Shown here: in pieces, positions 50,519 to 60,112 of the stretch
Numbering within the stretch: position 1 is the stretch's first letter
Layout: each line of letters opens with the position of its first letter
NCBI RefSeq assembly: GCF_024129355.1
Contig: NZ_JAMXXP010000010.1
Location: 24,930 to 88,929, forward strand
Origin: Acinetobacter lwoffii
Lineage (GTDB): Bacteria; Pseudomonadota; Gammaproteobacteria; Pseudomonadales; Moraxellaceae
Direction: 5' to 3'
DNA: 64,000 nt
Notes under the pieces: generated by a model
Told to the model about the DNA's origin: nothing
Database searches by the model: none
The model's input: the letters and a program-made list of their open reading frames with translations, nothing else
Made by a program: the position numbers and the translations under genes

Positions 50519-51445
50519 ATGAATTTGGCTGATCGTGATGGTTTTATTTGGCAAGATGGACAACTAGTTGACTGGCGTGAGGCAAAAACTCACGTATTAA
50601 CACATACTTTGCATTACAGCATGGGTGTGTTTGAAGGCGTCCGAGCTTATGAAACCCCGAATGGAACGGCTATTTTCCGTCTTAAAGAACATACGAAGCG
50701 CTTGTTGAATTCTGCAAAAATTTATCAAATGAAAGTTCCATTTGATCAAGCAGCATTAGAACAGGCTCAAATTGATGTTGTTCGTGAAAACAAATTAGCG
50801 TCTTGCTATTTACGTCCAATTATTTTTATTGGTTCTGAAAAACTCGGTATCGCTGCAACTGACAATACCATTCATGCCGTAGTTGCGGCATGGAGCTGGG
50901 GTGCTTACCTCGGTGAAGAGGCGATGGCGAAGGGAATTCGCGTAAAAACGTCTTCATTTACCCACCATCATCCGAACGTGACCATGTGTAAGGCTAAAGC
51001 ATCAGGTAACTACACCTTGTCGATTCTTGCGCATCAGGAAGTGGCGCATTCAGGTTATGATGAAGCAATGCTGCTCGACCCGCAAGGCTATATATGCCAA
51101 GGTTCAGGCGAAAACGTATTCTTGGTACGTGATGGTGTGATTCATACGCCTGATATCGCTGGTGGTGCGCTGGATGGTATTACCCGTCAAACGATTATTA
51201 CGATTGCTAAAGACCTGGGTTATGACGTAATTGAACGCCGTATTACCCGTGATGAGTTCTACATTGCAGATGAAGCATTCTTTACCGGTACTGCTGCAGA
51301 AGTAACACCAATCCGTGAATATGATGACCGTCAGATTGGTGAAGGTGTACGTGGTCCAATTACTACACAAATCCAGAAAGCATATTTTGATGCAGTTCAG
51401 GGCAAAGACCCGAAATATGCACACTGGTTAACGTATGTGAAGTAA
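50519..51445 (+). CDS. ilvE: branched-chain amino acid aminotransferase
   Basis: A 308-residue fold-type IV PLP enzyme that catalyses the last step of valine, leucine and isoleucine synthesis. It starts NLADRDGFIWQDGQLVDWRE; the substrate-loop HYSMGVFEGVRAYE, the PLP-binding Lys in CKAKASGNY and the EVTPIREYDDRQIG segment are typical. It is the conserved left boundary of the outer-core locus in Acinetobacter. A strong terminator follows. Confidence 0.96.
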   Translation: MNLADRDGFIWQDGQLVDWREAKTHVLTHTLHYSMGVFEGVRAYETPNGTAIFRLKEHTKRLLNSAKIYQMKVPFDQAALEQAQIDVVRENKLASCYLRPIIFIGSEKLGIAATDNTIHAVVAAWSWGAYLGEEAMAKGIRVKTSSFTHHHPNVTMCKAKASGNYTLSILAHQEVAHSGYDEAMLLDPQGYICQGSGENVFLVRDGVIHTPDIAGGALDGITRQTIITIAKDLGYDVIERRITRDEFYIADEAFFTGTAAEVTPIREYDDRQIGEGVRGPITTQIQKAYFDAVQGKDPKYAHWLTYVK

Positions 51446-51462
51446 TTCAGAATTTACTGATT

Positions 51463-51493
51463 GAAAAAACCTCTCATTTGAGAGGTTTTTTTT
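51463..51493 (+). terminator. ilvE terminator
   Basis: An A-run, CCTCTC/GAGAGG pairing around a short loop, and a T-run of eight follow ilvE directly. Confidence 0.93.
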
Positions 51494-51573
51494 AACTGAT
51501 GTACTTATTCTGCCGAACTTATGTCATCATATTCACCATCAAGAAGATTTTAAGATGAGCTTAGGCATACGCA

Positions 51574-52296
51574 ATGAGTAACATCGTTATTTGTATGAAA
51601 TGGGGAACCAAATACGGTTCGGAATACGTCAATCGTTTATACAATATGGTTAAACGACATACGACAGTCGACTTTAAAATGGTTTGTCTGACGGATCGTA
51701 CTGAAGGTATTGATCCTGCAGTACAATGTTTCCCTATTCCACCTCTGGCATTGCCTGAAGGTGCGCCTGAGCGTGGCTGGAACAAGCTGTCCACTTTTGA
51801 GCCTGATCTGTATGGTTTGGAAGGCAATGCATTATTTCTCGATCTTGACGTGGTGATTGTCGATAATATCGATGAGTTCTTTACCTATCCGGGCGACTTT
51901 CTGATTATTCATGACTGGAAACGGCCGTGGCGTATTACCGGTAACAGTTCGGTTTACCGCTTTAAGCTGGGTGCTTTCCCGGGGCTTTTGCCTTATTTCC
52001 GTGAAAACTTTGATGAAATCCGTAAAAAATTCCGTAATGAGCAAGCCTATTTGTCTTGGTACGTAGACCGTGAAGGTAAACAGACATACTGGCCAGAAAG
52101 CTGGTGCAAGAGCTATAAATATCATTGCCTGCAAAAAATCCCGATGGCTTACTTTAAGCCACCTGTGAAGCCTGAAGGGGCCAAAATCATTGTGTTTCAT
52201 GGGGAGATTAATCCACCTGATGCAGTCAATGGTGGTGGTGGGAAATGGTACCGTTATGTGTTGCCATCGCAGTGGATCAAGGATGCTTGGCAGTAA
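51574..52296 (+). CDS. glycosyltransferase-like protein, first gene of the outer-core locus
   Basis: A 240-residue protein resembling nucleotide-sugar transferases of the GT-A fold. It begins SNIVICMKWGTKYGSEYVNR and carries ALFLDLDVVIVDNIDEF, whose DLD fits the metal-binding DXD motif. The C-terminal half has KIIVFHGEINPP, where the His may bind metal or phosphate. Position directly after ilvE matches the first glycosyltransferase gene of outer-core loci in Acinetobacter. Its substrate is unknown. Confidence 0.75.
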   Translation: MSNIVICMKWGTKYGSEYVNRLYNMVKRHTTVDFKMVCLTDRTEGIDPAVQCFPIPPLALPEGAPERGWNKLSTFEPDLYGLEGNALFLDLDVVIVDNIDEFFTYPGDFLIIHDWKRPWRITGNSSVYRFKLGAFPGLLPYFRENFDEIRKKFRNEQAYLSWYVDREGKQTYWPESWCKSYKYHCLQKIPMAYFKPPVKPEGAKIIVFHGEINPPDAVNGGGGKWYRYVLPSQWIKDAWQ

Positions 52297-52334
52297 GCTG
52301 AATCAATGAGAAATTGAAAGAGATTTAATTTCAA

Positions 52335-53078
52335 ATGCCGGTAAGAAAGAAAAGTAAGTTCGAACAATGGTTTTCATTTAGTCGCCATCAACGTCGATTT
52401 GGGGCAGATAAGGTCTATGCTCAGTTTAATGATGTAGATCTAGATGCACTTAAAAATCAGATTATTGATGGTAAAGAAGCTTGCTATACCCATGGTTCAG
52501 CTAAAGATTTAAATGAACATATTGAGCAGCTTGAACAGGAGTTTGTCGGTCAGTCTGCACTGAATCACTATCATGCCAGTTTAATTGTTCTGATTCGTCG
52601 CGAAGTTGATGTCCAGAATAATTATGCGAAATTTAAAGCATTATGGATGGCTGAACGAAATTTTCTTGTACAGTCATTGAATATACGCTGGCTGATTTCA
52701 GCCTGTGATACTTTTATTGATTTTGATGAAGACGTAACTCTAAAAGCCATTCTGATGAATGCAGTGGTATTGATTAATACGCTTAAGTTACAGGAAACAG
52801 AACGTTTTTTGTGTGATCAGTCTTTAACTGTAAATCAGGAGCATCAGCAGTTATTACAACAACAGCGCTATGCCTTATTTGATGGTACTTCTGCATTTGC
52901 AGTTGGAACAGATGATACTTTACGTAATATGCGCTGGCGACTAGAACAAGTGTGTAAAGCTCATGAGCTTGGTCAAATCGTGATAGAAATTTTTGACCGT
53001 CTTCAACTTGAGCAGAATGAGAATGTTTATTCACGTTTTAAACAGCGTCATACTCGTGAAAAGACGAGATGGTGGTAA
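52335..53078 (+). CDS. outer-core locus protein of unknown function
   Basis: A 247-residue soluble, mainly helical protein with no signal peptide, membrane segment or recognised family. The N-terminus is basic (PVRKKSKFEQWFSFSRHQRR) and the middle contains EQLEQEFVGQSALNHYHASL and FLVQSLNIRWLISACDTFID, suggesting helical bundles. It lies between two glycosyltransferase genes and its stop lies within 3 bases of a possible start of the next, so it is probably part of the locus. It might support glycan assembly, but nothing in the sequence proves it. Confidence 0.7.
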   Translation: MPVRKKSKFEQWFSFSRHQRRFGADKVYAQFNDVDLDALKNQIIDGKEACYTHGSAKDLNEHIEQLEQEFVGQSALNHYHASLIVLIRREVDVQNNYAKFKALWMAERNFLVQSLNIRWLISACDTFIDFDEDVTLKAILMNAVVLINTLKLQETERFLCDQSLTVNQEHQQLLQQQRYALFDGTSAFAVGTDDTLRNMRWRLEQVCKAHELGQIVIEIFDRLQLEQNENVYSRFKQRHTREKTRWW

Positions 53079-53893
53079 TTGTGAATACTTTAATTATCAA
53101 TTTAAAAAGTTCACAGGATCGTCGTGATTTTCAAAAAAGACAATTTGGGAAATTAGGACTGGATTTTGAAATATTAGAAGCATTTTCAGTTGCTGATCTG
53201 AGTGAAGAACAATACCAAAAATTCGGTTTTGGCTGGCAAAGGCCTTTGCGTAAAGTTGAGGTAGCGTGCTTTCTCAGTCACCAAAAAGCCTGGGAAGAAG
53301 TAATAAAAAGGAATCAGCCCTGTTTAATTCTTGAAGATGATGCCGTATTGGCTTCCAATACAAAAGAAATTTTAAACGAAATTGAACAGCATCAATTTTT
53401 AGATGTGGACTTAATTAATCTAGAAGTAAGAAGTCGTAAAAAAATTATTAGTCGAACACCCGTGTGTATCTTAGGTTCTACTCAGGTCGAATTATATGAA
53501 TTATATCAAGATCGTACTGGAGCAGCAGGTTATATCCTCTACCCGAGTGGCGCGCAAAAATTATTAAAACGTTTGGCAAAAACCACACCGGCAATTGCAG
53601 ATGGATTTATATTCTCTGCTTATGAATTACATTGTTTGCAAGCTGAACCGGCAGTGATTATTCAAGAAGATCAGCTTGGTGCTTATGGTCTCTTACAACA
53701 AGGGCGTTTTGATTCGACCATTGGGCGCTCTGAACACTTTAAACCTGAATTCAGCTCTATCAAAGAAAAATATAAGTTTAAAAAAAGACGTTTAGTAGGA
53801 CAAATTGCAATGGCGATACGATATTTGCAGGTCATGGGAAAGGCAGAAAAAAGATTGATCAATCTAGATCAAGAAAAATTTATTCAGGATTAG
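53069..53893 (+). CDS. glycosyltransferase family 25 (LOS-type)
   Basis: A 274-residue (or 270-residue) transferase of the LOS/LPS family 25. The family start VNTLIINLKSSQDRRDFQKR, the block VEVACFLSHQKAWEEVI, and LILEDDAVL with the acidic triad are clear. Two starts are possible: ATG at 53069, overlapping the previous gene, and GTG at 53081 directly before the family core with GGTGG upstream; the second gives the typical N-terminus. Enzymes of this family add galactose or similar sugars to the lipooligosaccharide core. Confidence 0.85.
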   Translation: MVVIVNTLIINLKSSQDRRDFQKRQFGKLGLDFEILEAFSVADLSEEQYQKFGFGWQRPLRKVEVACFLSHQKAWEEVIKRNQPCLILEDDAVLASNTKEILNEIEQHQFLDVDLINLEVRSRKKIISRTPVCILGSTQVELYELYQDRTGAAGYILYPSGAQKLLKRLAKTTPAIADGFIFSAYELHCLQAEPAVIIQEDQLGAYGLLQQGRFDSTIGRSEHFKPEFSSIKEKYKFKKRRLVGQIAMAIRYLQVMGKAEKRLINLDQEKFIQD

Positions 53894-53899
53894 TGCTTC

Positions 53900-54952
53900 A
53901 TGAAAAAAACAATCGTATTAGCCATTTTTACTTTACAGGGAAATGGCGCTGAACGTTTTGCTTTAACCTTGGCAAAGGGCCTAATTGATGCAGGTCATGA
54001 AGCACATATTGTTTATTTTAAAAATATTATTGATTTACCGATTCCTGAGGGCGTAAAACTTCACTTTTTTGATTATCAAAAGTATCGTGCAATTCCTAAA
54101 TTTATGCGTGCCAGTTTTGCAGCAAAAGCATTTGATCGGTTTGTTATTAAAAATATTGGGATCCCTGATCTTGTCCTATCAAACTTATTTCCTGTTGATT
54201 TTATATTATCAAAAAGTCAGTTACCGAATGTTCATTTAGTCATTCATAACACGACGAGTTTGGAATATGGTGAAAGATTAGAGGGAATGAAAAAACAGTT
54301 GGATAAAGTTTATTTAGCCAAGCCTTGTGTAGCAGTAAGTAAGGGTGTCGAAAAAGACTTTATTAAAGTATTTGGCTCAAAAAGTCGGATTACTACAATT
54401 TATAATCCGATTGATGTGGAACAAGTGGTTTCAACAGCAAATGAATATATTCCTGATATTGAAAAACCATATATTGTAAATGTTGGGAAGTTTAAGCAAC
54501 AGAAACGACATGATATTTTAATTAAAGCTTATGCAAAAGCCAATGTTCAAGAAAAGCTGGTTTTGGTCGGGACTGGTGAACTATTAGAAACTTCTAAAAA
54601 ATTGGTTAAAGATTTAGGGATAGAAGGCAAGGTTATTTTTACAGGCTTCAAAAAAAATCCCTATCCATATATTAAGCATGCAAAATTTATGGTTTTGTCG
54701 TCTGATTTTGAAGGGTTGGGTTTAGTAATTTTAGAAGCTTTAGCTTTGGGTATTCCCGTTATAAGTACTGATTGCCCTTCGGGTCCCAATGAAATTTTAC
54801 AAGCTAATAATCTCGTTGCTGTAGGCAATATTTTTGAACTTTCGCTTAAAATCAATCAAGCATTAAAAGAGGTAGATAATTATTCAACAAATTTGAATCC
54901 ATCTTTTACCCAAACTTATGCTGTTGCGGAATATATACGGTTAATCGATTAA
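53900..54952 (+). CDS. glycosyltransferase family 4 protein, outer-core locus
   Basis: A 350-residue GT-B enzyme. The N-terminal domain opens KKTIVLAIFTLQGNGAERFA, with the GNGAE loop usual for group 1 transferases; the C-terminal domain has NVGKFKQQKRHDILIKAYAK, LVGTGELLE and LSSDFEGLGLVILEALALGI with the EX7E pattern. It starts six bases after the family 25 gene. Its last 12 bases are shared, on the opposite strand, with the next glycosyltransferase. Sugar and linkage are unknown. Confidence 0.88.
   Translation: MKKTIVLAIFTLQGNGAERFALTLAKGLIDAGHEAHIVYFKNIIDLPIPEGVKLHFFDYQKYRAIPKFMRASFAAKAFDRFVIKNIGIPDLVLSNLFPVDFILSKSQLPNVHLVIHNTTSLEYGERLEGMKKQLDKVYLAKPCVAVSKGVEKDFIKVFGSKSRITTIYNPIDVEQVVSTANEYIPDIEKPYIVNVGKFKQQKRHDILIKAYAKANVQEKLVLVGTGELLETSKKLVKDLGIEGKVIFTGFKKNPYPYIKHAKFMVLSSDFEGLGLVILEALALGIPVISTDCPSGPNEILQANNLVAVGNIFELSLKINQALKEVDNYSTNLNPSFTQTYAVAEYIRLID
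54941..54952. repeat. palindrome shared by two convergent stop regions
   Basis: TTAATCGATTAA is its own reverse complement. On each strand it encodes Leu-Ile-Asp-stop, so both glycosyltransferases end in LID with the same 12 bases. Confidence 0.9.
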
Positions 54953-56041
54953 CTTAATAAATTTATCAGCCATCTCTTTAATATCGTAACGTTTTGATAA
55001 GTTTGGGGGAATTTGATATGGATTTTCTAATATATCTTCGATAGAATTTTTTAATTCTGCACGATTATTTGGTTGTACTAGACCGCGTTGCATATCAGGG
55101 GTAAAAAATTGATGTGATACTCCTTCGCTGCAATTATATGCAACGACATGAGTGCCATTTAATAGAGCTTCTCCAATAACAAGACCGAAGCCTTCTGTCT
55201 GAGAAGGGAGAACTAATATTTTACTTTTTTTAATATATTCGATAGGTTCATCCACCCAGCCAGTAAAATGAACACGATCGCTAATATTTAGTTGATTGAC
55301 TAATTTTAAAAGTTTGTCTTTTCTTGCTCCATCACCAATAATAATCATATTTTTAATAATATGAGAATTTTTTAGAGCAAATAAAGCATGTTCAATTTGT
55401 TTGGAAGGTGATAAACGACCAACATAGCAAATATCCCATACTTTTTCTTTCTTTTCAGATTGTATTGTATCTTTTAAATTTAATCCATTATAAATAACAT
55501 TTATATTAGAATTCTCTAAAATTTGAGAATATTTCAATTTTAAATCTTTATTAAGTACGATAAAATTTTTGTTTGAAAACACTTCCTTAAATTTATTAAT
55601 AAATTTTATCTTCTTATATATATTTCTTAATATTTTAATCGGATTTGAAGTTTTATTAAATTCAGGAAGAATATCTGCTTGTGACCATATCCATATATTT
55701 GGATGATTAATAAATGATATGCTTAAATATGCATACCAAATAGTTAATATAACAGCTTCAGGTTTTATTTCATCAATAAGAGACTGGAGTTGTTCTTTCT
55801 TACTAGATTCTAATTTTTTGTCTATTAATAACTTCCCACCAACAAATTTAATAGGAAAATCAATAGATTGAATATTGAAACTCTTAGTCTTTTCTTTATA
55901 ATTATTTATATCAATTAAGGTTATGATGTTTATTTCATAGCCTCTCTCTTGCAGTTTTTTTGCAAGATTAAGAGTCATAATTTCTGCACCACCACCTTTA
56001 AGATGATCAATAATAAAAAGAATTTTTTTCTGATCTTTCAT
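54941..56041 (-). CDS. glycosyltransferase family 4 protein, A+T-rich
   Basis: A 366-residue GT-B enzyme on the minus strand, starting KKILFIIDHLKGGGAEIMTL. It has the donor-site blocks CYVGRLSPSKQIEHALFALK, IIGDGARKDKLL and LPSQTEGFGLVIGEALLNGT. The gene is much richer in A and T than its neighbours, which points to recent acquisition. It converges on the plus-strand glycosyltransferase and overlaps it by 12 bases at a shared palindrome. It probably adds a strain-specific sugar to the lipooligosaccharide core. Confidence 0.87.
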   Translation of the reverse strand: MKDQKKILFIIDHLKGGGAEIMTLNLAKKLQERGYEINIITLIDINNYKEKTKSFNIQSIDFPIKFVGGKLLIDKKLESSKKEQLQSLIDEIKPEAVILTIWYAYLSISFINHPNIWIWSQADILPEFNKTSNPIKILRNIYKKIKFINKFKEVFSNKNFIVLNKDLKLKYSQILENSNINVIYNGLNLKDTIQSEKKEKVWDICYVGRLSPSKQIEHALFALKNSHIIKNMIIIGDGARKDKLLKLVNQLNISDRVHFTGWVDEPIEYIKKSKILVLPSQTEGFGLVIGEALLNGTHVVAYNCSEGVSHQFFTPDMQRGLVQPNNRAELKNSIEDILENPYQIPPNLSKRYDIKEMADKFIKLID

Positions 56042-56085
56042 TTTAAACCTAATTTTTAAGTTTTAATTTAAGTAGCTAATTTTTA

Positions 56086-56952
56086 CTATGAGTAATATAA
56101 ACTTTTGTCATTTTCCAACTTCCTAAACCGTTTATACCCCCACAAATATTGTTCTGGAGCGACATTAATCATGCGCTCCATTTCTTTATTTAAGGTATCA
56201 ACCGACAGTTGTAAATCTTTAGATACAATATCATTTGATAATTTAGTCACGTAAATATCGTAGCCAGACAAATCCTCTCGTCTTAAACAACTAAGCCCAA
56301 TTACAGAACATTGTGTTTTAGCTGCCAGTTTGGAAACTAAGGTAGAAGATAGCGCATTCTGATTGTAGAAAAGTGAGTAGATACCACCACTTTCTTTAGG
56401 TACATGATCCGGTAAAATTGCAGAAAAGCCACCCTGTTTTAAATGCTTAAACAAAGCACGTACACCAGAATCATCTGTAGGGACCAGTGTGGCATTCAGA
56501 CGTTGCCGGGCTTCAAGCATAAAGCGGTCAACATCCTGATTCTTGCTGGGCTTATACATAATCACAGGGGAGGTGTGTTGATTTACCCAGACATTCAATA
56601 GCTCCCATGTACCAAAATGAGGCACCACCGCCAAACAGCCATGAGGATTTTGCAGAGCTTGCAGGAAAATATCTTCACTCTGCACATCTCGAATTAAAGA
56701 CAGTGCATATTCAGAAGATGATCCCCAAATCTTGACTGATTCCGCATAAGTCATACACTGACTTTTCAGGCTGCGTTTGGTCAAATCAGCCCGTTCAGAT
56801 TCAGAAAGCTCAGGATAAGCAGAGGCCAGATTAATCTCGGTCACTCGGCGTGCAGAAGAATGGCTGAAATACAAAAGAGATCCAGCCAATTGCGCAAGAT
56901 TTTGAATGAATCTTAATGGAAGCTTGGAGAAATTTTTAAGTAGGGTGTACAT
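56086..56952 (-). CDS. lipid A-type lysophospholipid acyltransferase (LpxL/LpxM family)
   Basis: A 288-residue inner-membrane acyltransferase. The catalytic HX4E is visible in VVPHFGTWELLNVW, and LPDHVPKESGGIYSLFY is the second conserved block. The N-terminus is amphipathic (SKLPLRFIQNLAQLAGSLLY). LpxL/LpxM enzymes add secondary acyl chains to lipid A; whether this one is the LpxL or LpxM of the strain, or an accessory paralogue, cannot be told from here. It is on the minus strand in the same direction as the A+T-rich glycosyltransferase, 44 bases upstream. Confidence 0.85.
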   Translation of the reverse strand: MYTLLKNFSKLPLRFIQNLAQLAGSLLYFSHSSARRVTEINLASAYPELSESERADLTKRSLKSQCMTYAESVKIWGSSSEYALSLIRDVQSEDIFLQALQNPHGCLAVVPHFGTWELLNVWVNQHTSPVIMYKPSKNQDVDRFMLEARQRLNATLVPTDDSGVRALFKHLKQGGFSAILPDHVPKESGGIYSLFYNQNALSSTLVSKLAAKTQCSVIGLSCLRREDLSGYDIYVTKLSNDIVSKDLQLSVDTLNKEMERMINVAPEQYLWGYKRFRKLENDKSLYYS

Positions 56953-56970
56953 GCTATCCAGATGGTCAGA

Positions 56971-57192
56971 TTATAGGTCTTTGTCCGGATTGCCTTTCAG
57001 CACCATATAAATCAAACCCACAAAAATCAGCAGGGCACCTAAAATACTGCTCAGGCAAAAATACACAATACGGTCATTGGTATCGAGGTTGAACAGATTG
57101 TTGGCAAGGATATAGCGCATGAACAGCCATTGAACCACTGAAAATACAATAAGCATAATGCTGCGATTACGAACTGCAGGACGCATAGCCAT
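56971..57192 (-). CDS. small inner-membrane protein, unknown
   Basis: A 73-residue protein with two predicted membrane segments (SIMLIVFSVVQWLFMRYIL and SILGALLIFVGLIYMVL) and a basic N-terminus. AAGG precedes the first ATG. It ends 18 bases before the acyltransferase, so the two are probably co-expressed. I recognise no family. Confidence 0.7.
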   Translation of the reverse strand: MAMRPAVRNRSIMLIVFSVVQWLFMRYILANNLFNLDTNDRIVYFCLSSILGALLIFVGLIYMVLKGNPDKDL

Positions 57193-57258
57193 TGCTAATT
57201 ACCTTAGATTAAAAACTGTGGCTATTATGCCACTGTTCCAGATGTGACTCAATCACAC

Positions 57259-57290
57259 AAAAAAAGCCCCACACGAGGCAGGGCTTTTTC
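57259..57290 (-). terminator. aspS terminator
   Basis: Read on the minus strand, AAAGCCCTGC and its GGGGCTTT complement are followed by a T-run, 18 bases after the aspS stop. A shorter T-run on the plus strand may make it weakly bidirectional. Confidence 0.8.
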
Positions 57291-57307
57291 ACTTAAATCT
57301 TCAAGAA

Positions 57308-59092
57308 TTATTCTTGAGATTCAGCTTTTGGTTTTTCACGTAAACGAATACCAAGGTCACGCAGTTGGTTTGATTCAACTGGTGCCGGTGCTTGCGTCAA
57401 TGGACATTCAGCAGTCTTGGTTTTCGGGAATGCAATCACATCACGAATCGAAGATGCACCAGTCATGAGCATCACCAGGCGGTCAAGACCGAATGCCAAA
57501 CCACCATGCGGAGGCGCGCCATAACGTAAAGCGTTCAACAGGAAGCTGAATTTCTCTTCGGCTTCTTCTTCACCAATACCAAGTGCTTCAAAAATTGCTT
57601 TTTGCATTTCAAGGTTATGAATACGCAGCGAGCCACCACCGACTTCAGTACCATTCAATACCATGTCATAAGCAACTGAAAGCGCAGCGCCCGGGTTGTT
57701 TTTCACGTCTTCAACGCTTGATTTAGGCAGCGTGAATGGGTGATGCACAGAGGTCCATTTGCCATCATCAGTTTCTTCGAACATCGGGAAGTCAACGACC
57801 CAAAGCGGCGCCCACTCGCAAGTTGCAAGTTTCATGTCATGACCGATCTTCACACGAAGCGCGCCCATGGCATCGTTTACAACTTTGGCTTTGTCTGCAC
57901 CGAAGAATACGATGTCGCCATTTTCAGCGCCAACACGTTTCAATAGATCAAGCACGATTGGCTCGATGAATTTCACGATTGGAGATTGAAGACCTTCGAT
58001 ACCTTTTTCAAGTTCGTTGACTTTGATGTAAGCCAAACCGCGTGCACCGTAGATGCCTACAAACTTCGTATATTCATCAATCGCGCTACGTGGCAGTGAA
58101 CCCGCACCCGGTACGCGAAGCGCAACGATACGACCTTTAGGATCTTTAGCAGGACCTGCGAATACTTTGAACTCAACGTCTTGCATCAAGTCTGCAACGT
58201 CAACCAGTTTCAACGGAATACGCATATCTGGTTTGTCAGATGCATAGTCACGCATTGCATCGTTGTAGGTCATGCGTGGGAATTTATCAAACTCTACGTT
58301 TAGAAGTTCTTTGAACATCTTCACGGTTAAAGTTTCCATTAAATCCATAATGTCATCGTCACTCATGAACGATGTTTCAACGTCGATTTGGGTGAATTCA
58401 GGCTGACGGTCAGCACGTAAGTCTTCGTCACGGAAACATTTCGCGATTTGGTAGTAACGATCAATACCGCCGACCATCAACAACTGTTTGAATAGCTGTG
58501 GCGATTGTGGAAGTGCGTAGAAGCTACCGTTAGATACGCGGCTTGGCACTAAATAGTCACGCGCACCTTCAGGCGTTGCACGAGTTAAGATCGGAGTTTC
58601 AACGTCTAGGAAGCCATTGTCTTCGAAGTAGTTACGAATCAGGTTGGTTAATTTAGAACGAAAACGTAAACGATCTAGCATTTCTGGACGACGGATGTCC
58701 AGGAAACGGTATTTCAAACGAATTTCTTCAGAAATATTGGTGTTTTCGTCATTCAAAGGGAATGGCGGAGTTTCAGACTGAGCAAGAACTTCAATTTCTT
58801 TACCCAAGACTTCGATTTGACCGCTCACCATATTGGCATTTTCTGTACCTTCATAACGGCGACGCACACGGCCTGTAATTTTTAATACAAATTCTGAACG
58901 TACTTTATCAGCAGTTGCGAATGCTTCAGGAGTATCTGGGTCAATAACCACTTGAACAAGACCATCACGGTCACGCATGTCAAGGAAGATTACACCACCG
59001 TGGTCACGGCGACGGTGTACCCAACCGCATAATGTTACGGTTTGGTCAATTTGAGCTTCGGTTAAAGAACCGCAGTAATGAGTTCGCATCAT
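57308..59092 (-). CDS. aspS: aspartyl-tRNA synthetase
   Basis: A class II synthetase of 594 residues, the usual bacterial length with the GAD insertion domain. The N-terminal OB-fold begins [20 protein letters not shown]; motif 2 is [19 protein letters not shown] and motif 3 is [15 protein letters not shown]. It is the conserved right boundary of the outer-core locus. Two adjacent ATG codons are possible starts. It has its own promoter and terminator. Confidence 0.97.
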   Translation of the reverse strand: MMRTHYCGSLTEAQIDQTVTLCGWVHRRRDHGGVIFLDMRDRDGLVQVVIDPDTPEAFATADKVRSEFVLKITGRVRRRYEGTENANMVSGQIEVLGKEIEVLAQSETPPFPLNDENTNISEEIRLKYRFLDIRRPEMLDRLRFRSKLTNLIRNYFEDNGFLDVETPILTRATPEGARDYLVPSRVSNGSFYALPQSPQLFKQLLMVGGIDRYYQIAKCFRDEDLRADRQPEFTQIDVETSFMSDDDIMDLMETLTVKMFKELLNVEFDKFPRMTYNDAMRDYASDKPDMRIPLKLVDVADLMQDVEFKVFAGPAKDPKGRIVALRVPGAGSLPRSAIDEYTKFVGIYGARGLAYIKVNELEKGIEGLQSPIVKFIEPIVLDLLKRVGAENGDIVFFGADKAKVVNDAMGALRVKIGHDMKLATCEWAPLWVVDFPMFEETDDGKWTSVHHPFTLPKSSVEDVKNNPGAALSVAYDMVLNGTEVGGGSLRIHNLEMQKAIFEALGIGEEEAEEKFSFLLNALRYGAPPHGGLAFGLDRLVMLMTGASSIRDVIAFPKTKTAECPLTQAPAPVESNQLRDLGIRLREKPKAESQE

Positions 59093-59166
59093 AGCGTTAG
59101 AAATCCAACTATATGGGTTAAGGTCAGCGAATACGTAAACAGCGTACCGCTTTGAGTAAAAGTAGG

Positions 59167-59195
59167 ATTATGCCTCTTTGGGCATGTTGTCACAA
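59167..59195 (-). promoter_or_regulatory. candidate aspS promoter
   Basis: On the minus strand TTGTGA and CATAAT are 17 bases apart, about 75 bases before the aspS start. Confidence 0.5.
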
Positions 59196-59254
59196 GAACT
59201 TGGGTCAAAAACAATATCATTTTAAAGTGAATAGGCGCAAAGCCAGTGCTTTGT

Positions 59255-60019
59255 TTAACCCATCCTGCGATCTCTGTCTAAAAATAAAAACAATAAACAG
59301 CCCAGACTGAAGGTGATCAAAAAGCCTTGACTAAATTCATTGATAGAGCGACCAGTAAAATAATAGAGGTCCGATTGCCAGACTTCTGTAGAGATATAGC
59401 GTGCATAATCCCAGACCGAAAATAGGCCGGTAAATATAGAAAAGAGCAATAAGCCCCAGGCAAACGATTTGATTTTCACACTGACTGCAAGATATTGCTG
59501 ATGAGTTTTATAATAATGCAGGCTCATCCACAGGATAAAAGGCAAGACAATCACGGAGGTGCCAATCTGTAAAATCCGGTGCAGCGGATAACTTTTTCCA
59601 AACAACTGAGAATGTTGGGCTAAGACTTCATGAAAGGCAAAAGTTCGAAAATCGACGTGGGTCAGTCCATCCCAGATTAAATGGGTGGCTGTACCAATGA
59701 TGACTGCCAGACACATCACCAGGATAAATTTTAGTGCTGAAAGGATATTGTGAATCTTTAAATCATGCTGAATACCGATGAAACGGTAAATCACGGGCCG
59801 GTAAATCAGGTACCAGACCGCACAAAAAGCCAGACCGATCCAGAGATCTGGATGAATCAGAGAAGACCATAAATGGGTGATATTAGAATTAGTATGAGTA
59901 AATAGACGATGCAGATCTGGAACCATGCTGCCAATGGCCAGCGCAGCAACAGGTAGTCTATTCCCAGTCAAATATGAAATAGGTGGAGCAAGCACAGCAT
60001 GCGATAAGGTAAAGGGCAT
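59255..60019 (-). CDS. DUF4184 family membrane protein
   Basis: A 254-residue polytopic membrane protein. The N-terminus PFTLSHAVLAPPISYLTGNR with the conserved His and GSMVPDLHRL, and the central TATHLIWDGLTHVDFR, are diagnostic for DUF4184. The His and Asp residues suggest a metal site like that of phospholipase C/D-related membrane hydrolases (YdjM/DUF457 type). About six membrane segments. Function unknown. It is divergent from the ZnuD-like receptor and shares its upstream region, so the Zur operator might also act on it, but the operator lies 93 bases from this start. Confidence 0.8.
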   Translation of the reverse strand: MPFTLSHAVLAPPISYLTGNRLPVAALAIGSMVPDLHRLFTHTNSNITHLWSSLIHPDLWIGLAFCAVWYLIYRPVIYRFIGIQHDLKIHNILSALKFILVMCLAVIIGTATHLIWDGLTHVDFRTFAFHEVLAQHSQLFGKSYPLHRILQIGTSVIVLPFILWMSLHYYKTHQQYLAVSVKIKSFAWGLLLFSIFTGLFSVWDYARYISTEVWQSDLYYFTGRSINEFSQGFLITFSLGCLLFLFLDRDRRMG

Positions 60020-60112
60020 AAAAATAGTGTTTTTAATGTAATAAAAAAATATTCAAAGGACATTCTAATAAAATATAGCACTGATTATCGTAAAGGATTG
60101 CAAAAATAATGA

